A stretch of DNA of 64,000 nucleotides from Fructobacillus sp. CRL 2054 (GCF_028764065.1 NZ_JACOFN010000006.1:1-64000); one strand, 5' to 3'. Counted from the first letter of the stretch, positions 51,522 to 60,242 are shown. Notes: generated by a model from the letters alone, not told the origin. Numbers and translations: made by a program.

Positions 51522-52971
51522 CGGCCTCTCCCTTCAACAAATTCATCAACAAGGCACCCTTGTTGGTAAATTCCTGATATTCTTCTTTCGCATCGGAATC
51601 GGCCACAATGCCGGCACCCGAATGCAAAACTAATTGGTCTTTCTTCTGATAGGCTGTTCGAATGCCGATACAGAGATCAAAGTCGCCGTCGAAGCCAACC
51701 ATTCCGATTCCGCCCCCGTACAAACCGCGCTTGCGCCCTTCCAACTCATTAATAATAGTCATGGCTGAAATCTTAGGTGCACCAGACAAGGTTCCAGCTG
51801 GCAAAGTTGCCAAGATGGCATCGATTGGATTTAAGTCCGGCAAAGCCTGACTTTCCACAACGGAACCAAGGTGCATCACGTTTGGAAACTTCAATAAGTT
51901 CTGATAGGCCGTGACTTCGACTGTCCCAAACTTGGAAATCCGCCCCAAATCATTTCGGCCAAGGTCAATCAACATGTTGTGTTCGGCCTGTTCCTTCACG
52001 CTCGTTCGGAGTTCCTTTTCAAAACGCGCTTCTTCTTCGGCATCTTTCCCACGCCTGCGCGTACCGGCCAATGGATAGGAGAAGAGTTGCTCACCGGTTT
52101 TCTTAATTAGCGTTTCCGGAGAGGCTGATAGAAAGGCGAAGTCGCCATCTTGGAAGTAAGCGTGGTAAGGACTCTTTGCTTGCAACCGTGAATTTTCAAC
52201 CTGATTCAGTAATAAGTCTTGCTTCTCATTCTTCGCCGTTAATGGATTCGATAGAATCAACTGGAAGATATCACCCTGCACAATGTGTTCCTGGGCTTTT
52301 TTCACCCGTTGGTCAAATTCAGAAACGATAAATTGGTGAGTAAAATTCAACTTTTCCTTTTCTTGATGATTCTGTTTGAAACCTTCGGATGAAATTCTTT
52401 GAAGTTGCTGGCCATAAGCTAACAATTCTGCTTGCTGATTTTCCTGTTCTTTGGAGTCCGTTGATTTAACCTCCTGGCTAACGTATAAGGTTCCTTGATT
52501 TCGATCAAAGTTCACCACGATGTCCGTCAAGAAGAGATCGAAGTCCTCCAACCCTAACTGGTCGTCTACTTCCTTCAACCGAACTTCATCAGCGTAACGG
52601 GCGAAGTCATAGGAGAAGTAACCGATTAATCCGGTTTGAAAGTCTGGCTGACCATTTGTCTTATCAAAGCTTTGCTGATTTTCTTGGTAAATCTTTTTTA
52701 GATACTCAACTGGCTGGCTAACCTCTTCGATTAACTCACCGGCTGTATTCTTTCTGATTAGCCTGCCCTGTCGAGCAGTCAGAATTTCTTTTGGCTTTAA
52801 TACTAGTGTTGAAACGTTCTCCTTTTCAAAGACCATGGCTGGCTGCCCTTCTGGCGCCAACTGCTGAATAATGACATCAGGCTGATAGACAGCCCCTTCG
52901 ATTTTTACAAGAAGGATGGGATTGGGATTCTCTTGGCTTTCTTGCTTTAGATTAATTTGGTTATTGTCCAC
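51505..52971 (-). CDS. trpE: Anthranilate synthase component I
   Basis: A 488-residue TrpE. It shows SPYHAYFQDGDFAFLSASPETLIK, LAGTRRRGKDAEEE, the catalytic NMLIDLGRNDLGR, GTLSGAPKISAM and the acidic GAGIVADSDAKEEYQE. It makes anthranilate from chorismate. The start is a GTG at 52971, seven bases after GAGGTG; an upstream frame runs back into the T-box terminator and is not the real start. First gene of the trp operon. Confidence 0.95.
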   Translation of the reverse strand: MDNNQINLKQESQENPNPILLVKIEGAVYQPDVIIQQLAPEGQPAMVFEKENVSTLVLKPKEILTARQGRLIRKNTAGELIEEVSQPVEYLKKIYQENQQSFDKTNGQPDFQTGLIGYFSYDFARYADEVRLKEVDDQLGLEDFDLFLTDIVVNFDRNQGTLYVSQEVKSTDSKEQENQQAELLAYGQQLQRISSEGFKQNHQEKEKLNFTHQFIVSEFDQRVKKAQEHIVQGDIFQLILSNPLTAKNEKQDLLLNQVENSRLQAKSPYHAYFQDGDFAFLSASPETLIKKTGEQLFSYPLAGTRRRGKDAEEEARFEKELRTSVKEQAEHNMLIDLGRNDLGRISKFGTVEVTAYQNLLKFPNVMHLGSVVESQALPDLNPIDAILATLPAGTLSGAPKISAMTIINELEGRKRGLYGGGIGMVGFDGDFDLCIGIRTAYQKKDQLVLHSGAGIVADSDAKEEYQEFTNKGALLMNLLKGEADVAVD

Positions 52972-53003
52972 TAAGTTCACCTCGCGTAATTTTTTAGAAA
53001 TTA

Positions 53004-53290
53004 AAAAATCCGTCCAAAACAAAACAGTTCATGCTTTGTTAAGGACGGATTTTCTCCGCGGTGCCACCTTAATTGATTCGAAAAAGAGCCTAGCTAAAAA
53101 AAGCTTGGTTGAATTCGAAATCCTCCTTAGCGAGATACCAACATATCCCCGGCAACTGACGTATGCCCGACGTTTCGCGTACTTGATTACTCTTTCAGCA
53201 GAACCCTCCGTGGTCCATTTAACTGCCTGCGTTCGGTTACCTTCTCAGCATCGGTAACTCTCTTTGCGTGCACAACAATCTTGATCTCCA
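53004..53290 (-). promoter_or_regulatory. T-box leader with Trp specifier (UGG)
   Basis: Leftward the T-box core AAGGTGGCACCGCGG (53070-53056) is followed by the terminator: a stem AAAATCCGTCC/GGACGGATTTTTT between 53054 and 53004. In stem I, a UGG codon followed by A (53217-53215) is placed as specifier. The UGGC of the core fits a tRNA-Trp with discriminator G. Uncharged tRNA-Trp would stabilise the antiterminator and switch on trpEGDCFBA. Confidence 0.9.
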
Positions 53291-53328
53291 CATCCTTGGT
53301 TTGTTTGGACGAATATTTAATTGCTCTA

Positions 53329-53357
53329 AGCTTAACTGGGATTTATGAACCTGTCAA
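53329..53357 (-). promoter_or_regulatory. Promoter of the trp operon
   Basis: Leftward TTGACA (53357-53352), 17 bases, TAAGCT (53334-53329). RNA would start near 53322, giving a leader of about 350 bases that holds the T-box. Confidence 0.75.
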
Positions 53358-53502
53358 GAAAAAGATGAGAATATTTTAATTAAGATTACTTCTAAAAATA
53401 CTTCGAAAATCTAAAAGTATCTTTTCTACATATAAAGTCCGAAAAAAATTGAAATAATAAAACAACATTCGCTATCAAAATGAGATATTCTCTAATTTTT
53501 TC
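53358..53502. other. AT-rich gap between the divergent trp and aro promoters
   Basis: About 145 AT-rich bases between the two divergent promoters. I see no gene, dyad or known operator here. Confidence 0.5.
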
Positions 53503-53531
53503 TTGCAATCTTTTCATTTCCATGTTTTAAT
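53503..53531 (+). promoter_or_regulatory. Promoter of the aromatic operon
   Basis: TTGCAA (53503-53508), 17 bases, TTTAAT (53526-53531). Start of RNA near 53538, about 24 bases before the leader ATG. Confidence 0.65.
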
Positions 53532-53561
53532 AGAATCAACTTAAGGAAAGGGATTCCGGAC

Positions 53562-53621
53562 ATGAAATCAATCAACGTTAACACGATTAACCGTTACTAC
53601 GGCTTTTATTACTTTAGATAG
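53562..53621 (+). CDS. Tyr/Phe-rich leader peptide (19 residues)
   Basis: ATG at 53562 to TAG at 53619. The peptide is MKSINVNTINRYYGFYYFR: six of the eight residues before the last Arg are Tyr or Phe. AAGGAAAGGG lies upstream as ribosome site. The stop codon's last base begins the first leader hairpin. Competing hairpins and a terminator follow, then an operon for the shared aromatic pathway and tyrosine. The layout is that of ribosome-mediated attenuation sensing Tyr-tRNA and Phe-tRNA. The N-terminus (KSxNV, then NR) resembles the Ile leader peptide. Confidence 0.8.
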   Translation: MKSINVNTINRYYGFYYFR

Positions 53622-53663
53622 CACGTCCGGATGAGATGCGGACGTGCCGACACGTTCGCATCT
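53621..53663 (+). promoter_or_regulatory. Mutually exclusive hairpins A and B of the aro leader
   Basis: Hairpin A: GCACGTCCG (53621-53629) with CGGACGTGC (53639-53647), nine perfect pairs. Hairpin B: 53634-53646 with 53651-53663, 13 pairs with one G-U across CCGA. They share 53634-53647, so only one can form. A ribosome at the leader stop would block A and allow B; one stalled at the Tyr/Phe codons has a different footprint. Confidence 0.75.
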
Positions 53664-53689
53664 AGGTAGTAAAGGTCATATTTAACTTG

Positions 53690-53716
53690 GCTGACTAGGT
53701 GCATCACCTAGTCAGC
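53690..53716 (+). promoter_or_regulatory. Hairpin C, near-copy of the aro terminator stem
   Basis: GCTGACTAGGTG (53690-53701) pairs perfectly with CACCTAGTCAGC (53705-53716), without a T-run. Its left arm can also pair with the terminator's right arm over ten bases, so it could act as antiterminator. Confidence 0.7.
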
Positions 53717-53760
53717 GATTGATAAATGTTATTTCGGAATTCTTTCCAACTCGTTTATTA

Positions 53761-53791
53761 GCCGGCTAGGTCAATCCTAGTCGGCTTTTTT
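53761..53791 (+). terminator. Attenuator terminator before aroE
   Basis: GCCGGCTAGG (53761-53770) pairs with CCTAGTCGGC (53776-53785, one G-U) and is followed by six T, 27 bases before the aroE ATG. It lies inside the operon leader, so it must be overridden for expression. Confidence 0.9.
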
Positions 53792-53817
53792 ATTTGAGAA
53801 ATTACGAGGGAGATAAA

Positions 53818-54699
53818 ATGACAAGAATCGATGGACACACAATTTTAATTGGCTTGATGGCATACCCCATTCGCCACTCCATGTCACCAACCATGCACAA
53901 CACAGCTTTTGAAGCGTTGAACTTAAACTACGCTTACTTAGCCTTTGACATTGACGGTGACCAACTAGCCGATGGCGTCAAAGCCATTCGTACTTTGGAC
54001 ATGCGCGGATCAAACGTCTCCATGCCAAACAAGCAGGCCATCATCCCCCACCTCGATAAGTTAGACATTTCAGCAAAGATGACTGGTGCCGTCAACACGG
54101 TGGTCAACGACGACGGCGTCTTAACCGGATATACAACCGACGGTGTCGGTTTCGTCAACGACCTTAAAAAGAAGGGGCACGATGTTGCTGGTAAAAAGAT
54201 GTTGGTTGTTGGTGCCGGTGGCGCCGGCATTCCAATCGCTGCTCAGTCAGCCATTGAAGGTGCCAGCGAGATTCGCATCGCTAACCGTAAGGACGGCCAC
54301 TTCGAAAACGCCGAGGACATTGCCAAAAGCATTAACGAAAACTCTGGTGCAGTCGCTTCGACTTTTGCATTAGAAGACGAAGATGCTTTCAAGGAAGCAC
54401 TGAATTGGGCGGACATTTACGTCGATGCCACTGGTGTTGGAATGAAGCCTTTGGAAGGTAAGTCACTGGTTGAAGACCCAAGCTGGTTGAAAGAAGACCT
54501 CGTGATTTACGACACGGTTTACGCACCACGCACAACAAAGTTAATGGAAGTTGCCAAGGATGCCGGCGTTAAAAACGTTTACAACGGGCTCGGCATGATG
54601 ATTGAACAAGGAGCGGCCGCCTTCAAACTCTGGACGGGACAAGATATGCCCATCGATTTAGTTGAACAAGCCATGGCAGAAAAGGATAAGGAAAAATGA
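53818..54699 (+). CDS. aroE: Shikimate dehydrogenase
   Basis: A 293-residue AroE. Substrate motifs: GLMAYPIRHSMSPTMHNTAF and RGSNVSMPNKQAI with the catalytic Lys; cofactor loop VVGAGGAGIPIAAQSA; C-terminal NGLGMMIEQGAAAF. It reduces 3-dehydroshikimate with NADPH. The ATG at 53818 follows GAGGGAG. It is the first structural gene of the aromatic operon and overlaps aroD by four bases. Confidence 0.96.
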   Translation: MTRIDGHTILIGLMAYPIRHSMSPTMHNTAFEALNLNYAYLAFDIDGDQLADGVKAIRTLDMRGSNVSMPNKQAIIPHLDKLDISAKMTGAVNTVVNDDGVLTGYTTDGVGFVNDLKKKGHDVAGKKMLVVGAGGAGIPIAAQSAIEGASEIRIANRKDGHFENAEDIAKSINENSGAVASTFALEDEDAFKEALNWADIYVDATGVGMKPLEGKSLVEDPSWLKEDLVIYDTVYAPRTTKLMEVAKDAGVKNVYNGLGMMIEQGAAAFKLWTGQDMPIDLVEQAMAEKDKEK

Positions 54700-55460
54700 C
54701 AGAAGCAGTTTATACACGAAACATTGCAGTTGGACGCGGAGCAGCCAAGGTTGCCCTACCCATTACGGTGGTCACACCAGATGAACTCACAAAGTTACTT
54801 CCTACTATTCAAAAAGCCAACCCCGACATCGTTGAATGGCGCTTGGACTTCTTGGAAAAGTGGCAAGACGATGCAACCCTAGTGGAAATCTCTTCTAGCA
54901 TTCGCCAAGCATTCCCTGAAACACCAATTATCGGAACCTATCGAACAAAGGAAGAGGGTGGCAAACAAACGATTCGCCCTGCCGACTACGAACGTATCTT
55001 GAAGCGCTTGGCCGAACTCCCCGTCGACATGGTCGACGTTGAAATCAACCGCGATGCAAGCATCGTGGAAGAAGCAGTCAAAGCCATCCATCAACTCGAC
55101 AAAATTGTCATCGCATCCTTCCACGACTTTAACAACACACCAAGTACTGAACAGCTAGAGAACACCTTCAATAAGATGCAGGCAGCCAAGGCCGATGTTT
55201 TAAAAGTCGCCGTGATGCCTCACACCACAGAAGATGTTCTTCAGCTCATGACCTTTAGTCAGCAGGCCGCACGCAAGTACAAAGAACCAATCGTTACTAT
55301 GGCCATGGGCCAACTTGGTTCTGTCACCCGCGTGGCTACTCACATCACTCACTCAGCCATTACCTTTGCTTGCCTAACCAAGGAACAAGCATCAGCGCCA
55401 GGTCAAATTGAAATCAATAACCTGCGCGGTATTCAACACACCTTAGAAGGAGACAGCTAA
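54696..55460 (+). CDS. aroD: Type I 3-dehydroquinate dehydratase
   Basis: A 254-residue class I enzyme. It shows DIVEWRLDFLEK, the active-site His in IASFHDFNNTPS, the Schiff-base Lys in DVLKVAVMPHT and the C-terminal SAPGQIEINNLR. It converts 3-dehydroquinate to 3-dehydroshikimate. The ATGA overlap with aroE and one-base overlap with the next gene imply coupled translation. Confidence 0.95.
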   Translation: MTEAVYTRNIAVGRGAAKVALPITVVTPDELTKLLPTIQKANPDIVEWRLDFLEKWQDDATLVEISSSIRQAFPETPIIGTYRTKEEGGKQTIRPADYERILKRLAELPVDMVDVEINRDASIVEEAVKAIHQLDKIVIASFHDFNNTPSTEQLENTFNKMQAAKADVLKVAVMPHTTEDVLQLMTFSQQAARKYKEPIVTMAMGQLGSVTRVATHITHSAITFACLTKEQASAPGQIEINNLRGIQHTLEGDS

Positions 55461-56899
55461 TGAACGCACTAGCCACTAACCGGCTTCGAGCCGGGTTATA
55501 CGCCAACTACCTGGTTCACGGTTTTGGCATGATTATTCTGACCCAGAACTTACTTCAACTGGCTCAGAACTGGTCCAGCACTTTAACTGCTGCTTCCTTC
55601 GTCCTATCGGGAATTGGAATCGGTCGCTTAGTTGCCTACCTTTTAATGGGTTTCATCTCCGACCACTTTGGCCGTAAGACTTCCCTTCTAATCGGGATTA
55701 CCACTTACTTCCTGTTCTTGGTCTTAACGCCAATTAACACTTCGGTGACTTTGGCATACGGCTTAACGATTCTGGCCGGTATTGCCAACTCCGCCATGGA
55801 TTCGGCAACCTACCCACTGCTAGAGGAAATCTCCAAGAAGAGTACCTCGAACACGGTTTTGCTAAAGGCCTTCATCTCAACCGGTGAGTTCATCCTGCCA
55901 ATGATTGTTCTCTACCTATCTGATAACAATCTCTGGTTCGGTCTTTCTTTCATGGTGCCTGCCGCCATCCTGGCTCTAAACTTCATTAACATTTGGACCT
56001 TACCAATCAAGAAGATTCAACAGGCCAAAGTCGAAACGAAAGCCCACCAATCAGTTGCCCTCCATGGAATTCGCAAAGCCGTCTTAATGACATCCTTGCT
56101 CCTCTACGGTTTCTCATCAATGGCTGTGATGATCTGGTTCACGCAGTGGATTACCATTTACGCAACGGGCGTTGGCTTCTCCAAGTCAGTGGCCCACTTC
56201 CTACTCTCCCTTTACAGTATCGGATCGGTCACGGGAGTGCTGACAGTCGTGACGCTCCTGCGCCGATTCAACATTAAAAAAGAACTCTTCCTATTGTTGA
56301 ACACCCTGTCACTCCTATCCATTGTGACTTTGTCAGTAAGTTCAAACGAAACAGTGGCTAACACCTCCGCCCTTGTCTTCGGTTTCTCAGCTGCCGGCGG
56401 TTTGATGCAAATCGCTTTGAACAGCTTGCTTTCATTAACTGCTAAGAACAAGGGGTTGATGACCGGAACCTTCTTCATCTTCGGTTCCCTGGCTTCCTTC
56501 ACGGTGCCAATCATTACCGGACTTTTGATTAAAAATCCAAACATCAACATTAACCTAGCCGACTCTTCCATGGCCCTCATGTCCTTAGCCATCGCCCTTG
56601 TCGTCTACACTCTCCTTCCAAAGGAAGCACAGTCACTAAAGGACGCCCGCAAGGAAATCGACCGGATTGATAAGCAGTTGCTTCGCTTATCTGAGCAACG
56701 CTTCAACGCGGTCGAAGATGTCATCCGCTTCAAGAAGCAAGACGACATCGCGGTCGAAGATTTATCCCGAGAACAAAAGGTGCTCGACAAGGTTGCCAAG
56801 AACAGCCAGAACAAAGCACTTGTCCCATACAACCAAGCCATTTGGCAGGCCATGATGAACGAATCAAAGGCCTACCAAGCATCCAAACAAAAGAACTAA
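55460..56899 (+). CDS. MFS transporter fused to a type II (AroQ) chorismate mutase
   Basis: A 479-residue fusion. Residues about 1-390 form a 12-helix major facilitator domain (GRLVAYLLMGFISDHFGRKTSL carries the MFS loop motif). Residues about 393-479 are an AroQ chorismate mutase: EIDRIDKQLLRLSEQRFNAVEDVIRFKK, VEDLSREQKVLDKV and MMNESKAYQ. All catalytic residues of the E. coli enzyme have counterparts (the Arg, Arg, Lys, Asp, Arg, Glu, Ser, Gln series), so activity is likely. The transporter may carry an aromatic precursor or product; that is inference. The frame is continuous. Confidence 0.88.
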   Translation: MNALATNRLRAGLYANYLVHGFGMIILTQNLLQLAQNWSSTLTAASFVLSGIGIGRLVAYLLMGFISDHFGRKTSLLIGITTYFLFLVLTPINTSVTLAYGLTILAGIANSAMDSATYPLLEEISKKSTSNTVLLKAFISTGEFILPMIVLYLSDNNLWFGLSFMVPAAILALNFINIWTLPIKKIQQAKVETKAHQSVALHGIRKAVLMTSLLLYGFSSMAVMIWFTQWITIYATGVGFSKSVAHFLLSLYSIGSVTGVLTVVTLLRRFNIKKELFLLLNTLSLLSIVTLSVSSNETVANTSALVFGFSAAGGLMQIALNSLLSLTAKNKGLMTGTFFIFGSLASFTVPIITGLLIKNPNININLADSSMALMSLAIALVVYTLLPKEAQSLKDARKEIDRIDKQLLRLSEQRFNAVEDVIRFKKQDDIAVEDLSREQKVLDKVAKNSQNKALVPYNQAIWQAMMNESKAYQASKQKN

Positions 56900-56922
56900 T
56901 CAAACTAAAAAGAGGAAACATT

Positions 56923-58092
56923 ATGATCAATTACTACACAGCAGGTGAATCACACGGTCCTGAGCTTTCAGGAATTCTGACTGGCATCCCCGCCGGCCTT
57001 CACCTTGACATCGATGAAATTAACGACGCCTTGGCGGCCCGTCAGGGTGGCTACGGTCGTGGTAACCGTCAAAAGATTGAAAAGGACCAAGTCATCATCA
57101 CCGGTGGTGTTCGCCACGGTGTAACCTTGGGCTCACCAATCGCTTTGACCATTAGGAACCGTGACCATGCCCAATGGTCAAAGATCATGAACCCGGTCAC
57201 ACCAGCCAACGCTGAAAATACCTTGCGTTCCGTTTCACGTCCCCGTCCTGGTCACGCCGACCTCGTCGGTGGTATGAAGTACGGTCACCGCGACATGCGT
57301 AACGTCTTAGAACGTTCATCAGCCCGTGAAACAGCCATGCGTGTGGCCATTGGAAACATCTGTAAGCAAGTCTTGGAAGCCTTGGACGTCAAGATTGTCG
57401 GACACGTTGAATCAATCGGTGGTATCCAAGCTGCTGGTGACCTTTCAACAAACGTTGACACCATCGAAGCGGGTATCCAAGAAAACGACCTTCGCATCTT
57501 GGACCAAAACAAGGTGGAAGAAATACACGCCCGTATCGACCAAGCCAAGCGCGATGGTGACACCCTCGGTGGTGTCATCCGTGTCGTTGCAACCAACTTG
57601 CCAGCCGGCCTTGGTTCCTACACATCTTGGGACACTAAGTTGGATGCCAAAGTCGCTGGCTCTGTCGTCGGCGTGAACGCCATGAAGGGCTGCGAAATCG
57701 GTGACGGTTTCGAAAACGCCGTTCGTCCTGGTTCCCAAGTCATGGATGAAATCGACTGGGAAGAAGGCAAGGGCTTCACTCGTAACTCCGACCACTTGGG
57801 TGGTTTCGAAGGGGGTATGACAAACGGTATGCCCGTTATTGTTAAGGCAGCCATGAAGCCAATTCCAACCCTCTACAAGCCATTGCAATCCGCTGACATT
57901 AACAGCAAGGAAATCAAGAAAGCAACGGTTGAACGTTCTGATACAACCGCTATCGTCCCTGCTTCAATCGTTATCGAATCCGTTGTGGCCATTGAATTGG
58001 CCAAGGCCATTACCGAAACCTTCGACGGTTCACAAATCGACCGTTTGAAGAAGCAGGTTGCTGAATACCGCGAAGAATTGAAGAACTTCTAA
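56923..58092 (+). CDS. aroC: Chorismate synthase
   Basis: A 389-residue enzyme. It shows NYYTAGESHGPELSGIL, GRGNRQKIEKDQV, RPRPGHADLVGGMKYGHRDMRNVLERSSARETA (in pieces), and GGFEGGMTNGMPV. It uses reduced FMN to form chorismate from EPSP. The ATG at 56923 follows AGAGGAAA; the frame extends further back into the previous gene but that is not the start. Confidence 0.97.
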   Translation: MINYYTAGESHGPELSGILTGIPAGLHLDIDEINDALAARQGGYGRGNRQKIEKDQVIITGGVRHGVTLGSPIALTIRNRDHAQWSKIMNPVTPANAENTLRSVSRPRPGHADLVGGMKYGHRDMRNVLERSSARETAMRVAIGNICKQVLEALDVKIVGHVESIGGIQAAGDLSTNVDTIEAGIQENDLRILDQNKVEEIHARIDQAKRDGDTLGGVIRVVATNLPAGLGSYTSWDTKLDAKVAGSVVGVNAMKGCEIGDGFENAVRPGSQVMDEIDWEEGKGFTRNSDHLGGFEGGMTNGMPVIVKAAMKPIPTLYKPLQSADINSKEIKKATVERSDTTAIVPASIVIESVVAIELAKAITETFDGSQIDRLKKQVAEYREELKNF

Positions 58093-58102
58093 GGAGTACG
58101 CT

Positions 58103-59377
58103 ATGTCGAATCCAAGTTTACAAGGTAGCATTCAAGTTCCTGGTGACAAGTCCGTTTCCCACCGCTCCATCATCTTCGGCGCCATTGCTGAAGGTGATAC
58201 CCATGTTAAGAACTTTCTCCGCTCTAACGATTGTTTAGCCACCCTCCAGGCCTTCCGCCAAATGGGTGTCACAGTTGACGAAAAGGATGGCGAATTAATC
58301 GTGCACGGTGTTGGCCTAAACGGTTTGTCAGCCAGTTCAGCAGATCTCGACATGCAAAACTCTGGAACTTCAACCCGCTTGCTAGCCGGTCTTTTGGCCG
58401 GACAGGACTTTACTAGCCATATGGTTGGCGATGCTTCACTTTCAAAGCGTCCAATGGGGCGTGTCATCACACCCTTAACTGAAATGGGAGCAGAGTTATC
58501 TGCCACCGAAGGCCACCTACCAATGACGGTTAAAGGACAGGCCCTCCACGGGATTAACTACCGCTTGCCTGTGGCTTCGGCCCAGGTTAAATCAGCCATT
58601 CTATTAGCTGCCTTAACAGCTAAGGGGGAAACGGTCATCGAAGAACCCCTTCCTTCCCGTGATCATAGCGAACGAATGTTGGCACTTTTCTCACCAGAAA
58701 GTATCGAACGGACTGGGGATAAAATCCACATTCGTCCAGGTTATCCACTAAAGGGACAGGAGGTAATCGTCCCTTCTGATATCTCATCAGCCGCCTTCTT
58801 CCTGGTAGCCGGTGCCATCGTTCCTGGTTCAAAGATTACCATCGAATCCGTTGGGATGAATCCTACCCGTACCGGGATCATCAAGGTGCTAGAAGAAATG
58901 GGAGCAGACCTCACGATTGACGCCATCGAAACAGCCGGGGAACCAATGGCCAACTTGACCATTCAAGCCGGTCCATTGAAGCCATTCAACATTACAGAAG
59001 AAGACATCCCCGCACTAGTCGATGAAGTACCAATCTTGGCCCTCCTAGCAGCCCGTGCCAACGGTATTTCTACCATCTCTGGTGCCGCTGAATTACGCGT
59101 TAAGGAATCCGACCGCTTGGCCGCGATTGCAACCGAATTCAAGAAGCTCGGGATTCAAATTGAAGAAAAGCCGGACGGCCTCATCATCACTGGTTCGACA
59201 AAGCCATTGGAAGTGGCCGACAAGCAACTCGAATCATACGGTGATCACCGCATCGCCATGACGTTAAAAGTCGCTAGTCTCTTAACTGACCAAGCAGTCA
59301 ACATTCAAGATGAGGACTGCATGGCGGTATCCTACCCCGACTTTACGAAGGACCTAAACCAACTACTAAGGAAGTAA
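58103..59377 (+). CDS. aroA: 3-phosphoshikimate 1-carboxyvinyltransferase (EPSP synthase)
   Basis: A 424-residue EPSP synthase with the PEP-binding PGDKSVSHRSIIFGA, NSGTSTRLLAGLL, RPMGRVITPL, and the C-terminal ELRVKESDRLAAIA and YGDHRIAMTL. It joins shikimate 3-phosphate and PEP. Ten bases after aroC; AAGGAG before the ATG. Confidence 0.97.
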   Translation: MSNPSLQGSIQVPGDKSVSHRSIIFGAIAEGDTHVKNFLRSNDCLATLQAFRQMGVTVDEKDGELIVHGVGLNGLSASSADLDMQNSGTSTRLLAGLLAGQDFTSHMVGDASLSKRPMGRVITPLTEMGAELSATEGHLPMTVKGQALHGINYRLPVASAQVKSAILLAALTAKGETVIEEPLPSRDHSERMLALFSPESIERTGDKIHIRPGYPLKGQEVIVPSDISSAAFFLVAGAIVPGSKITIESVGMNPTRTGIIKVLEEMGADLTIDAIETAGEPMANLTIQAGPLKPFNITEEDIPALVDEVPILALLAARANGISTISGAAELRVKESDRLAAIATEFKKLGIQIEEKPDGLIITGSTKPLEVADKQLESYGDHRIAMTLKVASLLTDQAVNIQDEDCMAVSYPDFTKDLNQLLRK

Positions 59378-59381
59378 GAAC

Positions 59382-60242
59382 ATGACCACAGTCTTTATCG
59401 ACGGCTTGGGCTTTATCGGCGCTAGCCTTGCAGAATTAATGAAAGAGAGTCAGCCCGATGTTCAAATCATCGCCCATGACCCCAACCCTGAAAACCTTCA
59501 GGTAATGATGCAGTCTGGCACCGTTGAAGCATCTGTTGATTTCGATGAAGGTGCCAAACAGGCCGACTGGATTTTCTTAGCCAGCCCAGTGGCGGTCATC
59601 TGCCAACGTTTAGAAGAGCTTGCTAAGCTCGATTTAAAGTCCGGTGCCGTCGTCACCGACGTTGGCTCTTCCAAAGTTCAAATTGAAAAGAGTGCCCAGG
59701 CATTGATGACAAAGGGTGTCGCCTTCTTGGCTGGGCACCCCATGGCCGGTTCCCACCTCTCTGGTGCGGCAAATGCCAACCCAGGCCGATTGGTTGATCA
59801 CACCTACTTCCTGATTCAAGAAAACACGAGTCAGCAAGAGGTCCAAACTTTTGAGGACTTACTTTCGGCAGCACGGTTCGACTTTCGAATGGTTGACGCC
59901 AAGAGCCACGACCACATCGTGGCCAGCTCTTCCCACCTACCCCATCTACTCGCCTTTGCCCTCGCCGAAACAGTCGCAAAGGACCAGCGGGAATCCGATG
60001 TTAACTGGGGAAAGCCAGCGGCTGGCTTCTTAGATGCCAGCCGAATCGCCAAGGCAGACCCCACCATGTGGACTAGTATCTTCTTATCAAATCCGAACCA
60101 GGTCCTAGCCGAAATTACTGACTTTGAACAAGAAGTACAAAAGTTGAAAAAGTATATCGAGAACGGTCAGGAAAAAGAACTTTTTGACCAACTAAGTGCA
60201 ACACAAAAAGATCGCATTCAAATGGAGAAAGAACATGAATAA
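59382..60242 (+). CDS. tyrA: Prephenate dehydrogenase
   Basis: A 286-residue TyrA without an ACT domain. The Rossmann motif GLGFIGASLAELM starts at about residue 8. VTDVGSSKVQIEK and the catalytic His in AGHPMAGSHLSGA follow. It oxidises prephenate to 4-hydroxyphenylpyruvate for tyrosine. With no ACT domain, product control may rest on the leader attenuator. Confidence 0.95.
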   Translation: MTTVFIDGLGFIGASLAELMKESQPDVQIIAHDPNPENLQVMMQSGTVEASVDFDEGAKQADWIFLASPVAVICQRLEELAKLDLKSGAVVTDVGSSKVQIEKSAQALMTKGVAFLAGHPMAGSHLSGAANANPGRLVDHTYFLIQENTSQQEVQTFEDLLSAARFDFRMVDAKSHDHIVASSSHLPHLLAFALAETVAKDQRESDVNWGKPAAGFLDASRIAKADPTMWTSIFLSNPNQVLAEITDFEQEVQKLKKYIENGQEKELFDQLSATQKDRIQMEKEHE

